Positions 26,059 to 35,332 of a stretch of DNA of 64,000 nucleotides are shown piece by piece; within the stretch, counting starts at the first letter, position 1; every line of letters starts with the position of its first letter. The notes below the pieces were generated by a model. It was given only the letters and a program-made list of their open reading frames with translations, was not told the DNA's origin and searched no databases. The translations under genes were made by a program, and so were the position numbers. This DNA is from CAYTPI01 sp964439625 (lineage in GTDB: Bacteria; Chloroflexota; Anaerolineae; Aggregatilineales; UBA3940): positions 1 to 64,000 of the forward strand of contig CAYTPI010000017.1 of assembly GCA_964439625.1 (NCBI GenBank), in the 5' to 3' direction.

Positions 26059-27912
26059 TCATGATGCTTGACTACCAAGGTAGGCTACACGGACTTCCTC
26101 ATTCAGGCGGATTTCTTCTGGGGTGCCGCTGGCGAGCAGCGTACCGTAGTTCAACACGTAGACCCTGTCACAAATTTGCATGATGAAGCCAAGGTCATGG
26201 TCAATCACCAGCACGCCGGCGTCTATCGAATGCGCTACCTGCCGAATGTGATCGACCATTTTCAGCGACTCTTCGTCGCTCATGCCAGAAGTTGGTTCGT
26301 CTAATAACAGGAACTTGGGCATGCAAGCTGTAGCCCGTGCTAACTCCAGCCGCCGCTGGTTGCCGTAGTCCAATTCACCTGCACGCAGGTAGCGCTGATC
26401 CCACAAGCCAGAGAAGACCAACAGTTCGTCGGCCCGTGCCTCTGGCAAGGCGCCATCCTGCGTAATCGCACTGACTTCAATGTTTTCTTTGACCGTCAGG
26501 TCTGTGAAGAGGCGTAAGTTCTGAAAGGTGCGCGAGACGCCCGCTTTGGAAATCTGGTAGGGCTTTTTGCCCGTCAGGAGATCATCGTCCAGCGTGACCG
26601 TGCCGCTGGACGTGTGAACGAAGGCCGTTATGGCGTTGAGGGACGTCGTCTTACCGGCGCCGTTTGGCCCAATCAAGCCGACGATTTCCCCGGTTCGAAC
26701 TTCTAACGATACATTACTCAAAGCTTGGAAGCCCTCAAACTCAACTGACAAATTCTTGACTTTGAGTGTGTGTCTCTCACGGCGGTCGGTGTTGGTTGCC
26801 AGTGTTATGTCGGCTGGTTTTTCTTCATGCCTGCGCGACCGGTCTCGGAAGAGATGGTCGATTTCCCAATCTTTGATGATGCCCTCAGGGCGAAACAGCA
26901 TCATGCCTAACATGGCTGCCCCTAAGAATAACTGCGGCAGAGTAGGCCGGAATAATATATTTAGCACCGGTACAGCACTCAGGCTTGAACCGGTCTGGCG
27001 GGCGACCTCCGCCCCTACAAAAATAATGAGCACCCCCAGCAGCGACCCAGTAACGGTGCGTCGCCCACCCACAATCAGCATGGCAAGCAGCAGCAGGGTG
27101 TAATCAAAGAACATCAGGCGCGGAGTCATGGCGCCAGTTTCCTGCACGCGTAGTGAAGCGCCAAGTGCGACCACGATCACGCTGAGCACTAGCGCGATCA
27201 TGCGTGGAATACGGATATCTACGCTCAGCAGGTTGGCGGCAACATCGTCTTCGCGGGCGGCCTTTGCCCAGCGCCCAGTGTAGGTCTCGCTGAAGACCCG
27301 TGCCAACACGACCACGCCAATCATCACGAGGATAATGGGCGTTCGGCTTTCAAGCCGAGGAATGAACCCCAACCCGGTGCCGCCATCGGTGACGTCCGTC
27401 CAACTGAGCGCGGCTTCGTGCACGATCTCAAGCAGCGCCAGCGTGATGATGGTGGCAGCAAACGCGCCTTGCCCCGGTCGGCTGAGTGCCAGCCCCAGCA
27501 GCAGCGCGATCAGCACAACAATGCCAATTGCGATCAGTGTGGCGACGAATGGGGTGGCGCTGGCCTCAACCAACCCAAAGGGCGCGTCTGGAATCTGCCG
27601 CTCTTTGCGATTGATGGGCATAATAAATAGCGCTACCACATAGCCCGCAATCGTGGCAAACCCCATGTGCCCAAAAGACATTACCCCAGTGTTGCCGATA
27701 AAGATTTGCAGCCCGATCACCATAATGGCGCTGATGAACAACTGGTTCACAACGATGTCGCGCGCATCAGGCCCACTAGAGCCATACGCCAGCCCACCAA
27801 TAATCAGGATGGCAGACAGCAGCAGCCCTCCGACAGCGGCTTGAGCATACCGTAATGGTTTGGCATTAAGTGTAGGGGCCTGGGTGCTCTGCGAAACGTT
27901 GGTGGTACTCAT
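26059..27912 (-). CDS. Branched-chain amino acid-type ABC transporter, LivM-LivG fusion
   Basis: 617 residues joining two proteins that are usually separate. Residues about 20-355 are a LivM permease (GNTGVMSFGHMGFATIAGYV; GLALSRPGQGAFAA in place of the usual RSRxGRA loop). Residues about 375-617 are a LivG ATPase with GPNGAGKTT, the LivG-specific GVSRTFQNLRLF, signature LDYGNQRRLELARA and Walker B FLLLDEPTSGM. The ATG overlaps the LivH stop by 4 nt. The Liv class takes up amino acids, but related systems import aromatic acids, amides and amines. Confidence 0.93.
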   Translation of the reverse strand: MSTTNVSQSTQAPTLNAKPLRYAQAAVGGLLLSAILIIGGLAYGSSGPDARDIVVNQLFISAIMVIGLQIFIGNTGVMSFGHMGFATIAGYVVALFIMPINRKERQIPDAPFGLVEASATPFVATLIAIGIVVLIALLLGLALSRPGQGAFAATIITLALLEIVHEAALSWTDVTDGGTGLGFIPRLESRTPIILVMIGVVVLARVFSETYTGRWAKAAREDDVAANLLSVDIRIPRMIALVLSVIVVALGASLRVQETGAMTPRLMFFDYTLLLLAMLIVGGRRTVTGSLLGVLIIFVGAEVARQTGSSLSAVPVLNILFRPTLPQLFLGAAMLGMMLFRPEGIIKDWEIDHLFRDRSRRHEEKPADITLATNTDRRERHTLKVKNLSVEFEGFQALSNVSLEVRTGEIVGLIGPNGAGKTTSLNAITAFVHTSSGTVTLDDDLLTGKKPYQISKAGVSRTFQNLRLFTDLTVKENIEVSAITQDGALPEARADELLVFSGLWDQRYLRAGELDYGNQRRLELARATACMPKFLLLDEPTSGMSDEESLKMVDHIRQVAHSIDAGVLVIDHDLGFIMQICDRVYVLNYGTLLASGTPEEIRLNEEVRVAYLGSQAS

Positions 27913-28817
27913 ACTCTTTCCGCCTTCCTGACTGTGATCAGTCCGTAGGGCCGGACGATGAACAAGAGGGCAATCAGCCCGAAAAGGAATAAGTTCGTTA
28001 AACCACTCAGATCATTCGGTAAGATCAGGCTGCGCAGCAGTACTTCGAGGACGCCGAGACTCAAGCCACCGATCACCGCACCGCGCAGACTGCCTAAGCC
28101 CCCAACGACCGTCGCTAACAGCGGCATCAGCAGCAGTTCAATGCCCATGCCGGGGTCTGCCTGCCCCAGCTTAAGCAGCAGCATCACCGCGCCCACGCCT
28201 GCTAGAAAGCCTGAGAGGATAAATGAGTTGCGGATCACTTGGTCGGACTTGATGCCCATCAACCGGGCTGCATCGAAGTCCTCAGCAGCGGCCCGCAGCG
28301 TCAAGCCAAACATTGTGCGCTGCAAAAGGATGGTTAACCCGATCAAGGTTACTATCGTGATGCCAATCACAACCAAATCGTAGATTTCAAGCCGCAGGCC
28401 CACCACGGTGAGCGTATCAAACACCCAAGCGCCTTTATCAAAGTTGCGTGGCACAAGTTCAACCCAATGACTGAAGGCACCGCGTACCAGAATCACAATG
28501 CCGAACGATGTCAGCAGCATGGTAAAGTCGCTGCTTTCTCGTACCCGTTTGAAGGCCACAAAGTCAGTCACAACGGCACCAACAACGCACGTAAGCAGGA
28601 TTGCAAGCGCCATGATGGCCCAACTGGCCCCACTGACGAAGAGAAAATAGGCGACGTAGGCCGAGACGGTGATTAATTCACCATGGGCGAAGTTCAGCAG
28701 ATGCATCACACCGAAGGTAATGGCAAGGCCTAGTGCCAGCAGGGCGTACAAACTGCCGCGCCCCAGCCCATCGATGATTTGCTGAATGACAATTGGTTGA
28801 AAAACTTCAGTTAACAT
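27909..28817 (-). CDS. livH: Branched-chain amino acid-type ABC transporter permease LivH
   Basis: 302 residues from the ATG at 28817, preceded by AAGGAAACC; the longer frame to 28856 would overlap livF. The motif GLGRGSLYALLALGLAITFGVMHLLNFAHGELI is the LivH hallmark. About eight membrane helices. It pairs with the fused LivM half to form the channel. Confidence 0.94.
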   Translation of the reverse strand: MLTEVFQPIVIQQIIDGLGRGSLYALLALGLAITFGVMHLLNFAHGELITVSAYVAYFLFVSGASWAIMALAILLTCVVGAVVTDFVAFKRVRESSDFTMLLTSFGIVILVRGAFSHWVELVPRNFDKGAWVFDTLTVVGLRLEIYDLVVIGITIVTLIGLTILLQRTMFGLTLRAAAEDFDAARLMGIKSDQVIRNSFILSGFLAGVGAVMLLLKLGQADPGMGIELLLMPLLATVVGGLGSLRGAVIGGLSLGVLEVLLRSLILPNDLSGLTNLFLFGLIALLFIVRPYGLITVRKAERV

Positions 28818-28845
28818 CGTGTTGGTTTCCTTGCGGCAGTGTCCG

Positions 28846-29547
28846 TTATAGGCCAATGTAGCTGTCGAACAGGTCAGAGCGCGCTAACAGCTCTGCCCCA
28901 CTGCCCTCATCGACGAGAATACTGTGGCGCAGAATGTATGCCCTGTCAGTGATCTCAAGCGCACGACGGGCGTTCTGTTCAACGACGAGCATAGATTGAT
29001 TTTGATCTTTGAGGGTCAGCAACAGGTCAAAAATCATATCGACGAGTACAGGCGCCAAGCCGAGTGAAGGTTCGTCAATTAGCAGTAAACGCGGTGAAGT
29101 CATCAGGGCGCGGGCAATCGCTAAGATCTGCGCTTCCCCACCAGAGAGATAGCCTGCCTTGGTATCCTGCTTACGGGCTAAGATTTCAAACAGATTGCAC
29201 ATCTCCTCGACCTTGGCTTTACGCTCGCGCGGGGACAAGATTGTCCCACCTACCATGAGGTTTTCGGTTACGGTGAGGTCAGTAAAGATGCGGCGGTGTT
29301 CGGGCACAAGAACGATGCCCATTCTGAGCAAGGCGTCGGGTTCTTTGTCGGTGATGTCCTGGCCGTCAAACGAGATACTCCCTTGCGTGGGCCGGAGCAG
29401 CCCGATGATCGTATTGAGCGTGGTTGTTTTGCCAGCCCCGTTGGGGCCGAGGAGACAAACAAGTTCCCCAGCCCCAACGGTCAAAGAGACATCACGAACG
29501 CCGGTGATTTCACCGTACTTGGTTGTGATATCTGTGACGGTTAACAT
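28846..29547 (-). CDS. livF: Branched-chain amino acid-type ABC transporter ATPase LivF
   Basis: 233 residues, the normal LivF length. Walker A GPNGAGKTT, the LivF-type VPEHRRIFTDLTVTENL, signature LSGGEAQILAIARAL and Walker B LLLIDEPSLGLAP are present. In LivF the signature is usually LSGGEQQML; here one Gln is Ala. It works as a heterodimer with the LivG half of the downstream fusion. Confidence 0.95.
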   Translation of the reverse strand: MLTVTDITTKYGEITGVRDVSLTVGAGELVCLLGPNGAGKTTTLNTIIGLLRPTQGSISFDGQDITDKEPDALLRMGIVLVPEHRRIFTDLTVTENLMVGGTILSPRERKAKVEEMCNLFEILARKQDTKAGYLSGGEAQILAIARALMTSPRLLLIDEPSLGLAPVLVDMIFDLLLTLKDQNQSMLVVEQNARRALEITDRAYILRHSILVDEGSGAELLARSDLFDSYIGL

Positions 29548-29552
29548 TGATG

Positions 29553-30890
29553 TTATTCAACATCCGGGATGAATTGTGACAGCAAATTGATCTCACCATC
29601 ACTATTTTGTGCCATTGTGATCAGGCGAACAGGGTTACCTTCACCGGCATAGGCGATTGGCTCGTCAATGGTGACGACTTCCGCCGCTTCTAATGCCAGC
29701 ACTGCGTCACCAATAGCAGCTGGGTCAAGCTGTTCGCCGCTGGCGAGATAAGCCTGTGCGATAACGGCAATGCCATCAGCACCCAACTGAGCAATGGTCA
29801 AAGTGGTGAGTTCTTCACCACGAGCCTCGGCATACGCGTTATTGAAAGCCTCAAGCCGTGAGCCTTCAAATGGGTACCCGTGGGTGGTGTAGATCACACC
29901 GTCGGTGGTTTCACCGCCATCGATCACTGCGGTGGCGTCGAAGGAATCCGCACCCATCACTTGAATATCAACACCGGCAGCAGCAAGCTGGCCCATGAAG
30001 ATTTCAATGTACGGCATAAAGTTAGCTGTGTAGAGTACTTCTGGTGCTGGCTCCAATGCGGCAATTTGGTTGACTTGGCCGGAGTAGTCTTCATCACCGA
30101 TGCTGAAGCTGTAGTCACCGACCATTGTGCCGCCGTTGGCCTCGAAGGCTTCGGCAAAAGCCGCAGTGGTCTCGCTGAAGTAGGGTGCATCGCTTGAAGA
30201 GAGCGTCACTGCGGTGGTGAAGCTAGCCTCAGTGGCAGCATATTCACCCGCAGCATACCCTTGGGTCTCATCGACGTAGGTCAGCAAGAAGGAGTACAAG
30301 GTCGGGTCGGACATAATGACCTCGGTTGACGCAACGAAAAATGCTGGTATTTGGCCGTTTAAGACGCCTAAGATAGGAAGACCTGTGTCAGAGAAAGGTG
30401 GGCCGAGCACGGCGTGCATTCCGGCGTCCAGAGCCTCTTGTGCGGCGCGCTGGGTCAGTTCAACATCGAGGCCATCCGCTGGGAAGACCGTGTATTCGAT
30501 TGGTGTACTATTCAAACCACCGTTGCAGTTGATCAGTTCAACCATGTAGCCAGCCGCTTCGCTGGCGGGGACATCAGCAAAACCACCAACCTCAGAGAAG
30601 TCAGCGATGTAACCGATGCGCAGCGGCTCGTCGCCGGTTGGCTCAACGCATTCGCTGCCAGCACTTGCTAGCAGGGCGTCAATATCGAAGCTAAAACTGT
30701 CTGCCGTCTCTTCTTCCGCCTCAGCTTCTTCATCCATGGCCTCTTCTTCATCCATGGCCCCTTCTTCCGCCGGAGCCTCTTCTTCCGCCTCAGCTTCTCC
30801 TGCTGGGGCTTCGGGGGCAGCGCATGCGCTTAGGATGAGTGCAAACACAACGAATAGCGGTACAAACAAATACCATTTTTTGGTGTTCAT
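29553..30890 (-). CDS. Liv-type periplasmic-binding lipoprotein
   Basis: 445 residues. Lipobox LSAC at about residue 23, then an acidic linker made of near-repeated EEEAxxEE/AMDEEEAMDEE units (about residues 30-63). The binding domain (PBP type I, Leu/Ile/Val fold) starts LRIGYIADFSEVGG, with AVLGPPFSDTGLPILGVLNGQIPAFFVAST. AGGAGGAACC precedes the ATG. First gene of the transporter operon, under the promoter and palindrome at 31207-31262, which links it to the P450/amine cluster. The ligand is unknown. Confidence 0.93.
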   Translation of the reverse strand: MNTKKWYLFVPLFVVFALILSACAAPEAPAGEAEAEEEAPAEEGAMDEEEAMDEEAEAEEETADSFSFDIDALLASAGSECVEPTGDEPLRIGYIADFSEVGGFADVPASEAAGYMVELINCNGGLNSTPIEYTVFPADGLDVELTQRAAQEALDAGMHAVLGPPFSDTGLPILGVLNGQIPAFFVASTEVIMSDPTLYSFLLTYVDETQGYAAGEYAATEASFTTAVTLSSSDAPYFSETTAAFAEAFEANGGTMVGDYSFSIGDEDYSGQVNQIAALEPAPEVLYTANFMPYIEIFMGQLAAAGVDIQVMGADSFDATAVIDGGETTDGVIYTTHGYPFEGSRLEAFNNAYAEARGEELTTLTIAQLGADGIAVIAQAYLASGEQLDPAAIGDAVLALEAAEVVTIDEPIAYAGEGNPVRLITMAQNSDGEINLLSQFIPDVE

Positions 30891-31206
30891 GGTTCCTCCT
30901 CAGGAATGTGTGAGTCTACTACGGGCAAAGTAACTGTTTGTCACTATGTTTGACAATGCCCCGCTTTATCCCGCATAAATAATGATAATCTCAAACAGTT
31001 CGATGGGGCAATTGGCAAATAGTCAGGTTGATAAAAGGTAAGCATCAATATTTTTTGTGGTGTGTTGTCGCGTCAACCGATGGGGGTGTGCGATTGTACG
31101 CACTTGTCACATTACCTGCAGATAGGACTTTTGGGCGTATTATTCCAAGTCTTCTTGCTGAGGCTTAGGCCAGTTATTATCGAAGTCGCAACGTCAACGC
31201 CTTAGT

Positions 31207-31224
31207 TAGTTAGATATCTAACTA
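31207..31224. promoter_or_regulatory. 18-bp palindromic operator, predicted MarR site 1
   Basis: TAGTTAGATATCTAACTA is a perfect palindrome lying 9 nt downstream of the -10 of the transporter promoter, so a bound protein would block initiation. The same 18 bases occur again at 36064-36081. The rest of 30891-31206 is a long leader of about 320 nt before the binding-protein gene, and 31263-31415 shows no gene. Confidence 0.75.
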
Positions 31225-31233
31225 CTTTTGGTC

Positions 31234-31262
31234 AGTGTACAGGTTGTCGGAAAATTTGTCAA
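31234..31262 (-). promoter_or_regulatory. Sigma70-type promoter of the transporter operon
   Basis: Minus strand: TTGACA (31262-31257), 17-nt spacer, TACACT (31239-31234). It points to the binding-protein gene at 30890 and is overlapped downstream by the palindrome. Confidence 0.7.
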
Positions 31263-31415
31263 AATTGTGAAATCTATAACATTGTCGTCGCAACAGCTTA
31301 TGTCACACGCGTGCTATCATTTATATCTAAGTATTTTCAGTAAGACTTACGCTGCGACTGCATCGCCGGACGCCCATGAACGCGAGTTTCTGGCGACCCA
31401 TAGCAGTTGTGCACC

Positions 31416-32666
31416 CTAGCGAAGTGTGACCGTGACCGGAAGCCGCTTCAAAGCGTTAAAGTGATTGGTGCGGACGCGTTCGGCGACACCTGCCAGCTCA
31501 ATGGAATCGATGCGTTCAATGAGCGCCTCGAGCATTAGCCGAATCTCCATGCGGGCGAGGTAGGCACCTAGGCAATAATGTGGGCCACCACGCCCAAAGC
31601 TGATGTGCGGATTGGGCGTCCGACCTACATCGAAGGCAAAGGCATCAACAAAAACGTCCTCGTCACGGTTGCCAGATGCAAACATCAGGGCGATCTTGTC
31701 ACCTGCTTTGATCTCTGTTTCACCAATGACGGTATCGGCGACTGCTTGCCTGCGGTGCCAATTCACCGGGGATGCCCAGCGCAGTACTTCTTCGACCGCT
31801 GTTTCTAACAAGCTGGGGTCACTTTGTAACCGATCCCACTCATTAGGGTTGTACATGAATTCAAGCAAGCCTGTTGTGATCGAGTGTCTAGTGGTTTCAT
31901 TTCCAGCGATGAACAGCATCCACCAATTCATTTTGAAGGCTTCGTCCGTCAAGGGTTGCCCACCGACGGTGCAGTGCATCAAAGCAGTTGTCACATCTTC
32001 TTTCGGACGGTTGCGGCGGACTTGCGCCATGTGCTTGGCTATGTCAAACGCAACTCGAGCCGCTGGGTGCCCGAACGGGAGCAGCCGCAGTTCGTCCGGG
32101 GAAAGCTGCTCAAGTTCTGGGTCAAAGTAATCTGGGTCTGTCTTGCCGACCATCTTGTTGCCAGCATCGATCAGAGTCGGGATCTGCTGCGGGTCAATAC
32201 CGAAAAACTCACTGATGACACGCAACGGAAAGGGTGCTGCAATTTTATCGACAAAGTCGAAGGTACCTAGTGGCAGGGCCTCATTGAGTATCTCGTCTAA
32301 TATTTCGCGGACGCGTTCTTCCCACATTTTGATGGCCTTTGGGACAAAGTGTGGGTTGAGGCCATCGCGCAGTTCGGTATGCTCTGGCGGGTCCATTTCA
32401 AGTAGCGTGCGGCGTGCATCAAGCTGATCTTCGTCGAGGTCGTCAATGTTGACGACACCCCAACGTGATGAAAAGGTAGTTGGGTCACTAAGGACGCGGA
32501 CAATATCAGCGTGGCGGGCTACAACCCATATAGGCTTCCCGCCATCTTGCTGCTCCCATAAGGAGACAGGTTCATGGTGCCGCAACCACAAGAAAGCAGC
32601 GTGTGGGGTTGCCCGCTGCCACACGGACGGGTCAAAAATATCTGGCAGGTCTCTGATGTAGGTCAC
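31416..32666 (-). CDS. Cytochrome P450 (CYP125/142-like look)
   Basis: About 416 residues from the GTG at 32666, with GGAG 8 nt upstream; a TTG at 32696 directly after the preceding stop is the alternative. I-helix FIAGNETTRH (acid-alcohol pair intact), ExxR in EEVLR and heme loop FGRGGPHYCLG. The FGxGGPHxCLG form resembles the bacterial CYP124/125/142 groups. It needs a ferredoxin and reductase, and none is adjacent. It starts 30 nt after the second P450 and is last of the leftward synthetase-P450-P450 set. Confidence 0.95.
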   Translation of the reverse strand: MTYIRDLPDIFDPSVWQRATPHAAFLWLRHHEPVSLWEQQDGGKPIWVVARHADIVRVLSDPTTFSSRWGVVNIDDLDEDQLDARRTLLEMDPPEHTELRDGLNPHFVPKAIKMWEERVREILDEILNEALPLGTFDFVDKIAAPFPLRVISEFFGIDPQQIPTLIDAGNKMVGKTDPDYFDPELEQLSPDELRLLPFGHPAARVAFDIAKHMAQVRRNRPKEDVTTALMHCTVGGQPLTDEAFKMNWWMLFIAGNETTRHSITTGLLEFMYNPNEWDRLQSDPSLLETAVEEVLRWASPVNWHRRQAVADTVIGETEIKAGDKIALMFASGNRDEDVFVDAFAFDVGRTPNPHISFGRGGPHYCLGAYLARMEIRLMLEALIERIDSIELAGVAERVRTNHFNALKRLPVTVTLR

Positions 32667-32696
32667 AGTCAGGGCTCCATCGTAATTTAAAAACAA

Positions 32697-33953
32697 TTAG
32701 CCTGCCCATTGTACCCTGATCGGTAGATGTTTAATACCCGAAATGAAGTTTGAGCGCAGCCGCTCAATTGGGCCCGCTATCTCGACTTCATCAATTAGGG
32801 GCAGCAGTTCTTCATACAGTATTTTGATCTCGACGCGCGCCAGGTGTTCGCCAAGGCACTTGTGTGGGCTTTTGAGGCCAAAGGCCATATGCGCATTCGG
32901 GTTCCGTTGGATATCAAAGGCGTACGGGTTGGGGAATTGGCGCTCATCAAAGTCAGCAGAGATATAGTACATCACTACCTTATCGCCTGCTTTGATATCG
33001 GCTCCGTTTAGATGAATGTCCTCCGTCGCAGTGCGCCGGAAGTGCATCGTCACAGACCCCCAGCGCAGCATCTCCTCGACGGCTGTATCGATCATGTCAG
33101 GGTTCTGGCTCAGCAGCTTATGCTGTTCTGGGTTTTGTAACAAGGCATCCATACCGGCTGCCATTGTGTAGCGGGTTGTATCGTTCCCGGCAGCTACCAT
33201 CAACGTGAAGAAGTTTTTGAACTCGTTCTCCGTCAGGTGTTCGCCGTCTCGTTTGACCTCCAACAGGTAGGCGATCAAATTGTCTTGATGATTGGCTTTG
33301 GCCTGCTCTCCGGCGTAGTCGAACAGGTCTTTCGAGTAGGGGCTGCGGAAGGGCATCAGACGGTAGGCGTCGGTGTCAACCAGGTCCACCGGGTGATCGG
33401 TGAATTCCGGGTCGGCATTGCCGATCAGGGCGTCGCCCATATCGACTAACCACTGATAGTCCTCTTCTGGGACGCCCAACAGAGCGCCCAACATTTGCAT
33501 CGGCAGCTTGCGTGCAATCTCTTCGACAAAGTCAAACTCTGTTTCACTGTGCACATTATTAATTACTTTACGCGCCAATTTGCGGATCGCATCTTCATTG
33601 GCATTGATGCTGCGGGGTAAGAAGGGTGGCTGGACTAATCGCCGGTAGTCCGTATGCTCCGGACGGTCCATTTCCATCATGGTCTTGCGGGCTGCAAGTT
33701 CTTCTTCGTCCATGTCTTCCAGCCGGATGCCTTTCGCACTGGAGAATATCTCAGGCTGGTGGCTCACCTCGATGGCATCATCGTAGCGCGTTACGGCCCA
33801 AAAGCCACGACCACCATCTTTGGGTTCCCACCAACTGACTGGGTCTTCGTTCCGCAGGCGCTTAAACGTTGCATGCGGCACCCCGGTAACGTACACATCA
33901 GGATCGGTGATGTCAGCGTATGCTTCGCCGAGATCGAGCGTTTTATCTGCCAT
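32697..33953 (-). CDS. Cytochrome P450 with altered heme loop
   Basis: 418 residues, paralogous in layout to its neighbour. I-helix VAAGNDTTRYTMAAG and EEMLRW (ExxR) are normal. The heme loop is FGLKSPHKCLG: the Cys ligand and its neighbours are kept, but two of the usual glycines are Lys and Ser. GGAGACAG precedes the ATG. It lies 27 nt downstream of the synthetase gene, in the same operon. Confidence 0.94.
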   Translation of the reverse strand: MADKTLDLGEAYADITDPDVYVTGVPHATFKRLRNEDPVSWWEPKDGGRGFWAVTRYDDAIEVSHQPEIFSSAKGIRLEDMDEEELAARKTMMEMDRPEHTDYRRLVQPPFLPRSINANEDAIRKLARKVINNVHSETEFDFVEEIARKLPMQMLGALLGVPEEDYQWLVDMGDALIGNADPEFTDHPVDLVDTDAYRLMPFRSPYSKDLFDYAGEQAKANHQDNLIAYLLEVKRDGEHLTENEFKNFFTLMVAAGNDTTRYTMAAGMDALLQNPEQHKLLSQNPDMIDTAVEEMLRWGSVTMHFRRTATEDIHLNGADIKAGDKVVMYYISADFDERQFPNPYAFDIQRNPNAHMAFGLKSPHKCLGEHLARVEIKILYEELLPLIDEVEIAGPIERLRSNFISGIKHLPIRVQWAG

Positions 33954-33980
33954 GGATCATCTGTCTCCTTAGCTAATAGT

Positions 33981-35264
33981 CTACAAGAAGTTTAGATAGT
34001 AGTTCAATTCCCAGTCAGTGACGGCACCCATCCACTTTTCCCACTCAGCCTCTTTGATAGCAATATGGTGGGCCACCAACTCTGGCCCAACTGCCTCGAC
34101 TAATTCAGTGTCGGCAGCTAACAGATGCAGCGCTTCGCGGAGATCGTGGGGTGTGTGCACTTCCGTGCTGACGTTTTCCAGTGAGTCCAGGTCTTCGGCG
34201 GGTGGCGGGGTCAGCTTGTTCACAATCCCCAGCCGTGCCGCTTGCAGAACGGTGGCAGTTGAGGTGTAAATATTGGCGGCGCCGTCAGCCATGCGATGCT
34301 CAAGGTGTGTTGAGCGACCTCGTTCCCAAGGGATGCGAACCGTCACGCCCCGGTGATCATGGCCCCAATTCGCCCAGAACCCAGATAGTTGACCTGGTTG
34401 CAGACGTTTATACGAATTGACAGTAGGCGCCAACAGTGCCGCCATGCCCTGATGGTGCGCCAGCATACCAGCGATGCATTGGTAGGCTAATTCTGACAGG
34501 CCATCGTCATTGTCTGGGTTGTTTAGCAAATTGTCGCCGTTTTTGTCCTCCAGCGAGAAGTTGACGTGTAACCCGCTGCCACCACGGTCAGCGAAGGGAC
34601 GACCAAGGAAAGTCAGCAGAAGGCCGTGCTTAGCGGCGAGTTCACGAGCCATTAACTTGAAGAGGAAGACATTGTCAACTGACTCAAGGGTGTCGCCGTA
34701 GCGCAACGTGAGTTCAAACTGAGGTGTATCGTACTCGGAGTTAATCGATTCAACCGGCAGGTCGCAGTCATCGGCAACTTCCATAATCTGATCAAACAGC
34801 CCGACTGGGTCAACTGCCATGCCTGTGCCATAGACGTAGGCGGTCGGTGTATCCCACTCGACCCACTTGCCGTTCTCGTCCTTCTGCAGGACATACGCTT
34901 CGAGCTCCAGCCCGACCTTTGGGGTGTAGCCCAACGCTTCAAGATCATGGATGGCCTTACGCAGTGCGTAGCGCGGAGCCAGCTTCACGGGCTGATCTTG
35001 AAAGCGCAAGTCGCCGACGACAATGCCTGTGTTTGCTTCCCACCCCTTGCGGATGTCATCAACGCGAAACTCTAAGTTGATGTCCGGCAGGCCTTCCAAC
35101 AGCATCGCCCCTGGGGCAGGGGTCATGGTGCGGTCGAGGGCCAGTGCAAATAACGAGATACAGTGACGAGTATCGTCTTCACTGAGATGATGAGGAATAT
35201 ACTTGCCCCGGGCCAAACCGTGATGATCTGGGAATAGGGCGCGCACGCGCTTATAATGTGACAT
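33981..35264 (-). CDS. Glutamine synthetase-family gamma-glutamyl-amine ligase (PuuA/GlnA3-like)
   Basis: 427 residues from the ATG at 35264, which has an AAGGAGG site; upstream in-frame codons are not needed. Landmarks: GLELEAYVLQ (metal Glu), GGSGLHVNFSLEDKNG (His loop), RIPWERGRSTHLEHRMADGAANIYTSTA (ATP/phosphate Arg and the ExR of GS). The N-terminal SHYKRVRALFPDHHGLARGKY form is that of ligases acting on amines rather than ammonia. It should join glutamate to an amine at the cost of ATP, the first step of putrescine-type (Puu), isopropylamine or aniline pathways. Amidotransferase-fold hydrolases that could remove the glutamyl group are encoded in the divergent operon. Confidence 0.88.
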   Translation of the reverse strand: MSHYKRVRALFPDHHGLARGKYIPHHLSEDDTRHCISLFALALDRTMTPAPGAMLLEGLPDINLEFRVDDIRKGWEANTGIVVGDLRFQDQPVKLAPRYALRKAIHDLEALGYTPKVGLELEAYVLQKDENGKWVEWDTPTAYVYGTGMAVDPVGLFDQIMEVADDCDLPVESINSEYDTPQFELTLRYGDTLESVDNVFLFKLMARELAAKHGLLLTFLGRPFADRGGSGLHVNFSLEDKNGDNLLNNPDNDDGLSELAYQCIAGMLAHHQGMAALLAPTVNSYKRLQPGQLSGFWANWGHDHRGVTVRIPWERGRSTHLEHRMADGAANIYTSTATVLQAARLGIVNKLTPPPAEDLDSLENVSTEVHTPHDLREALHLLAADTELVEAVGPELVAHHIAIKEAEWEKWMGAVTDWELNYYLNFL

Positions 35265-35332
35265 ATCAACCTCCTTAAATGGTGACTTAACGATGTGTCG
35301 CGGCAATCAATAGTGCGACTGTGCTGGCATCT

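Noticed and set aside
30708..30800. CRISPR-like array in the short DNA repeats
   Set aside because: The repeats are coding, irregular and have no spacers; no cas genes are in the window.
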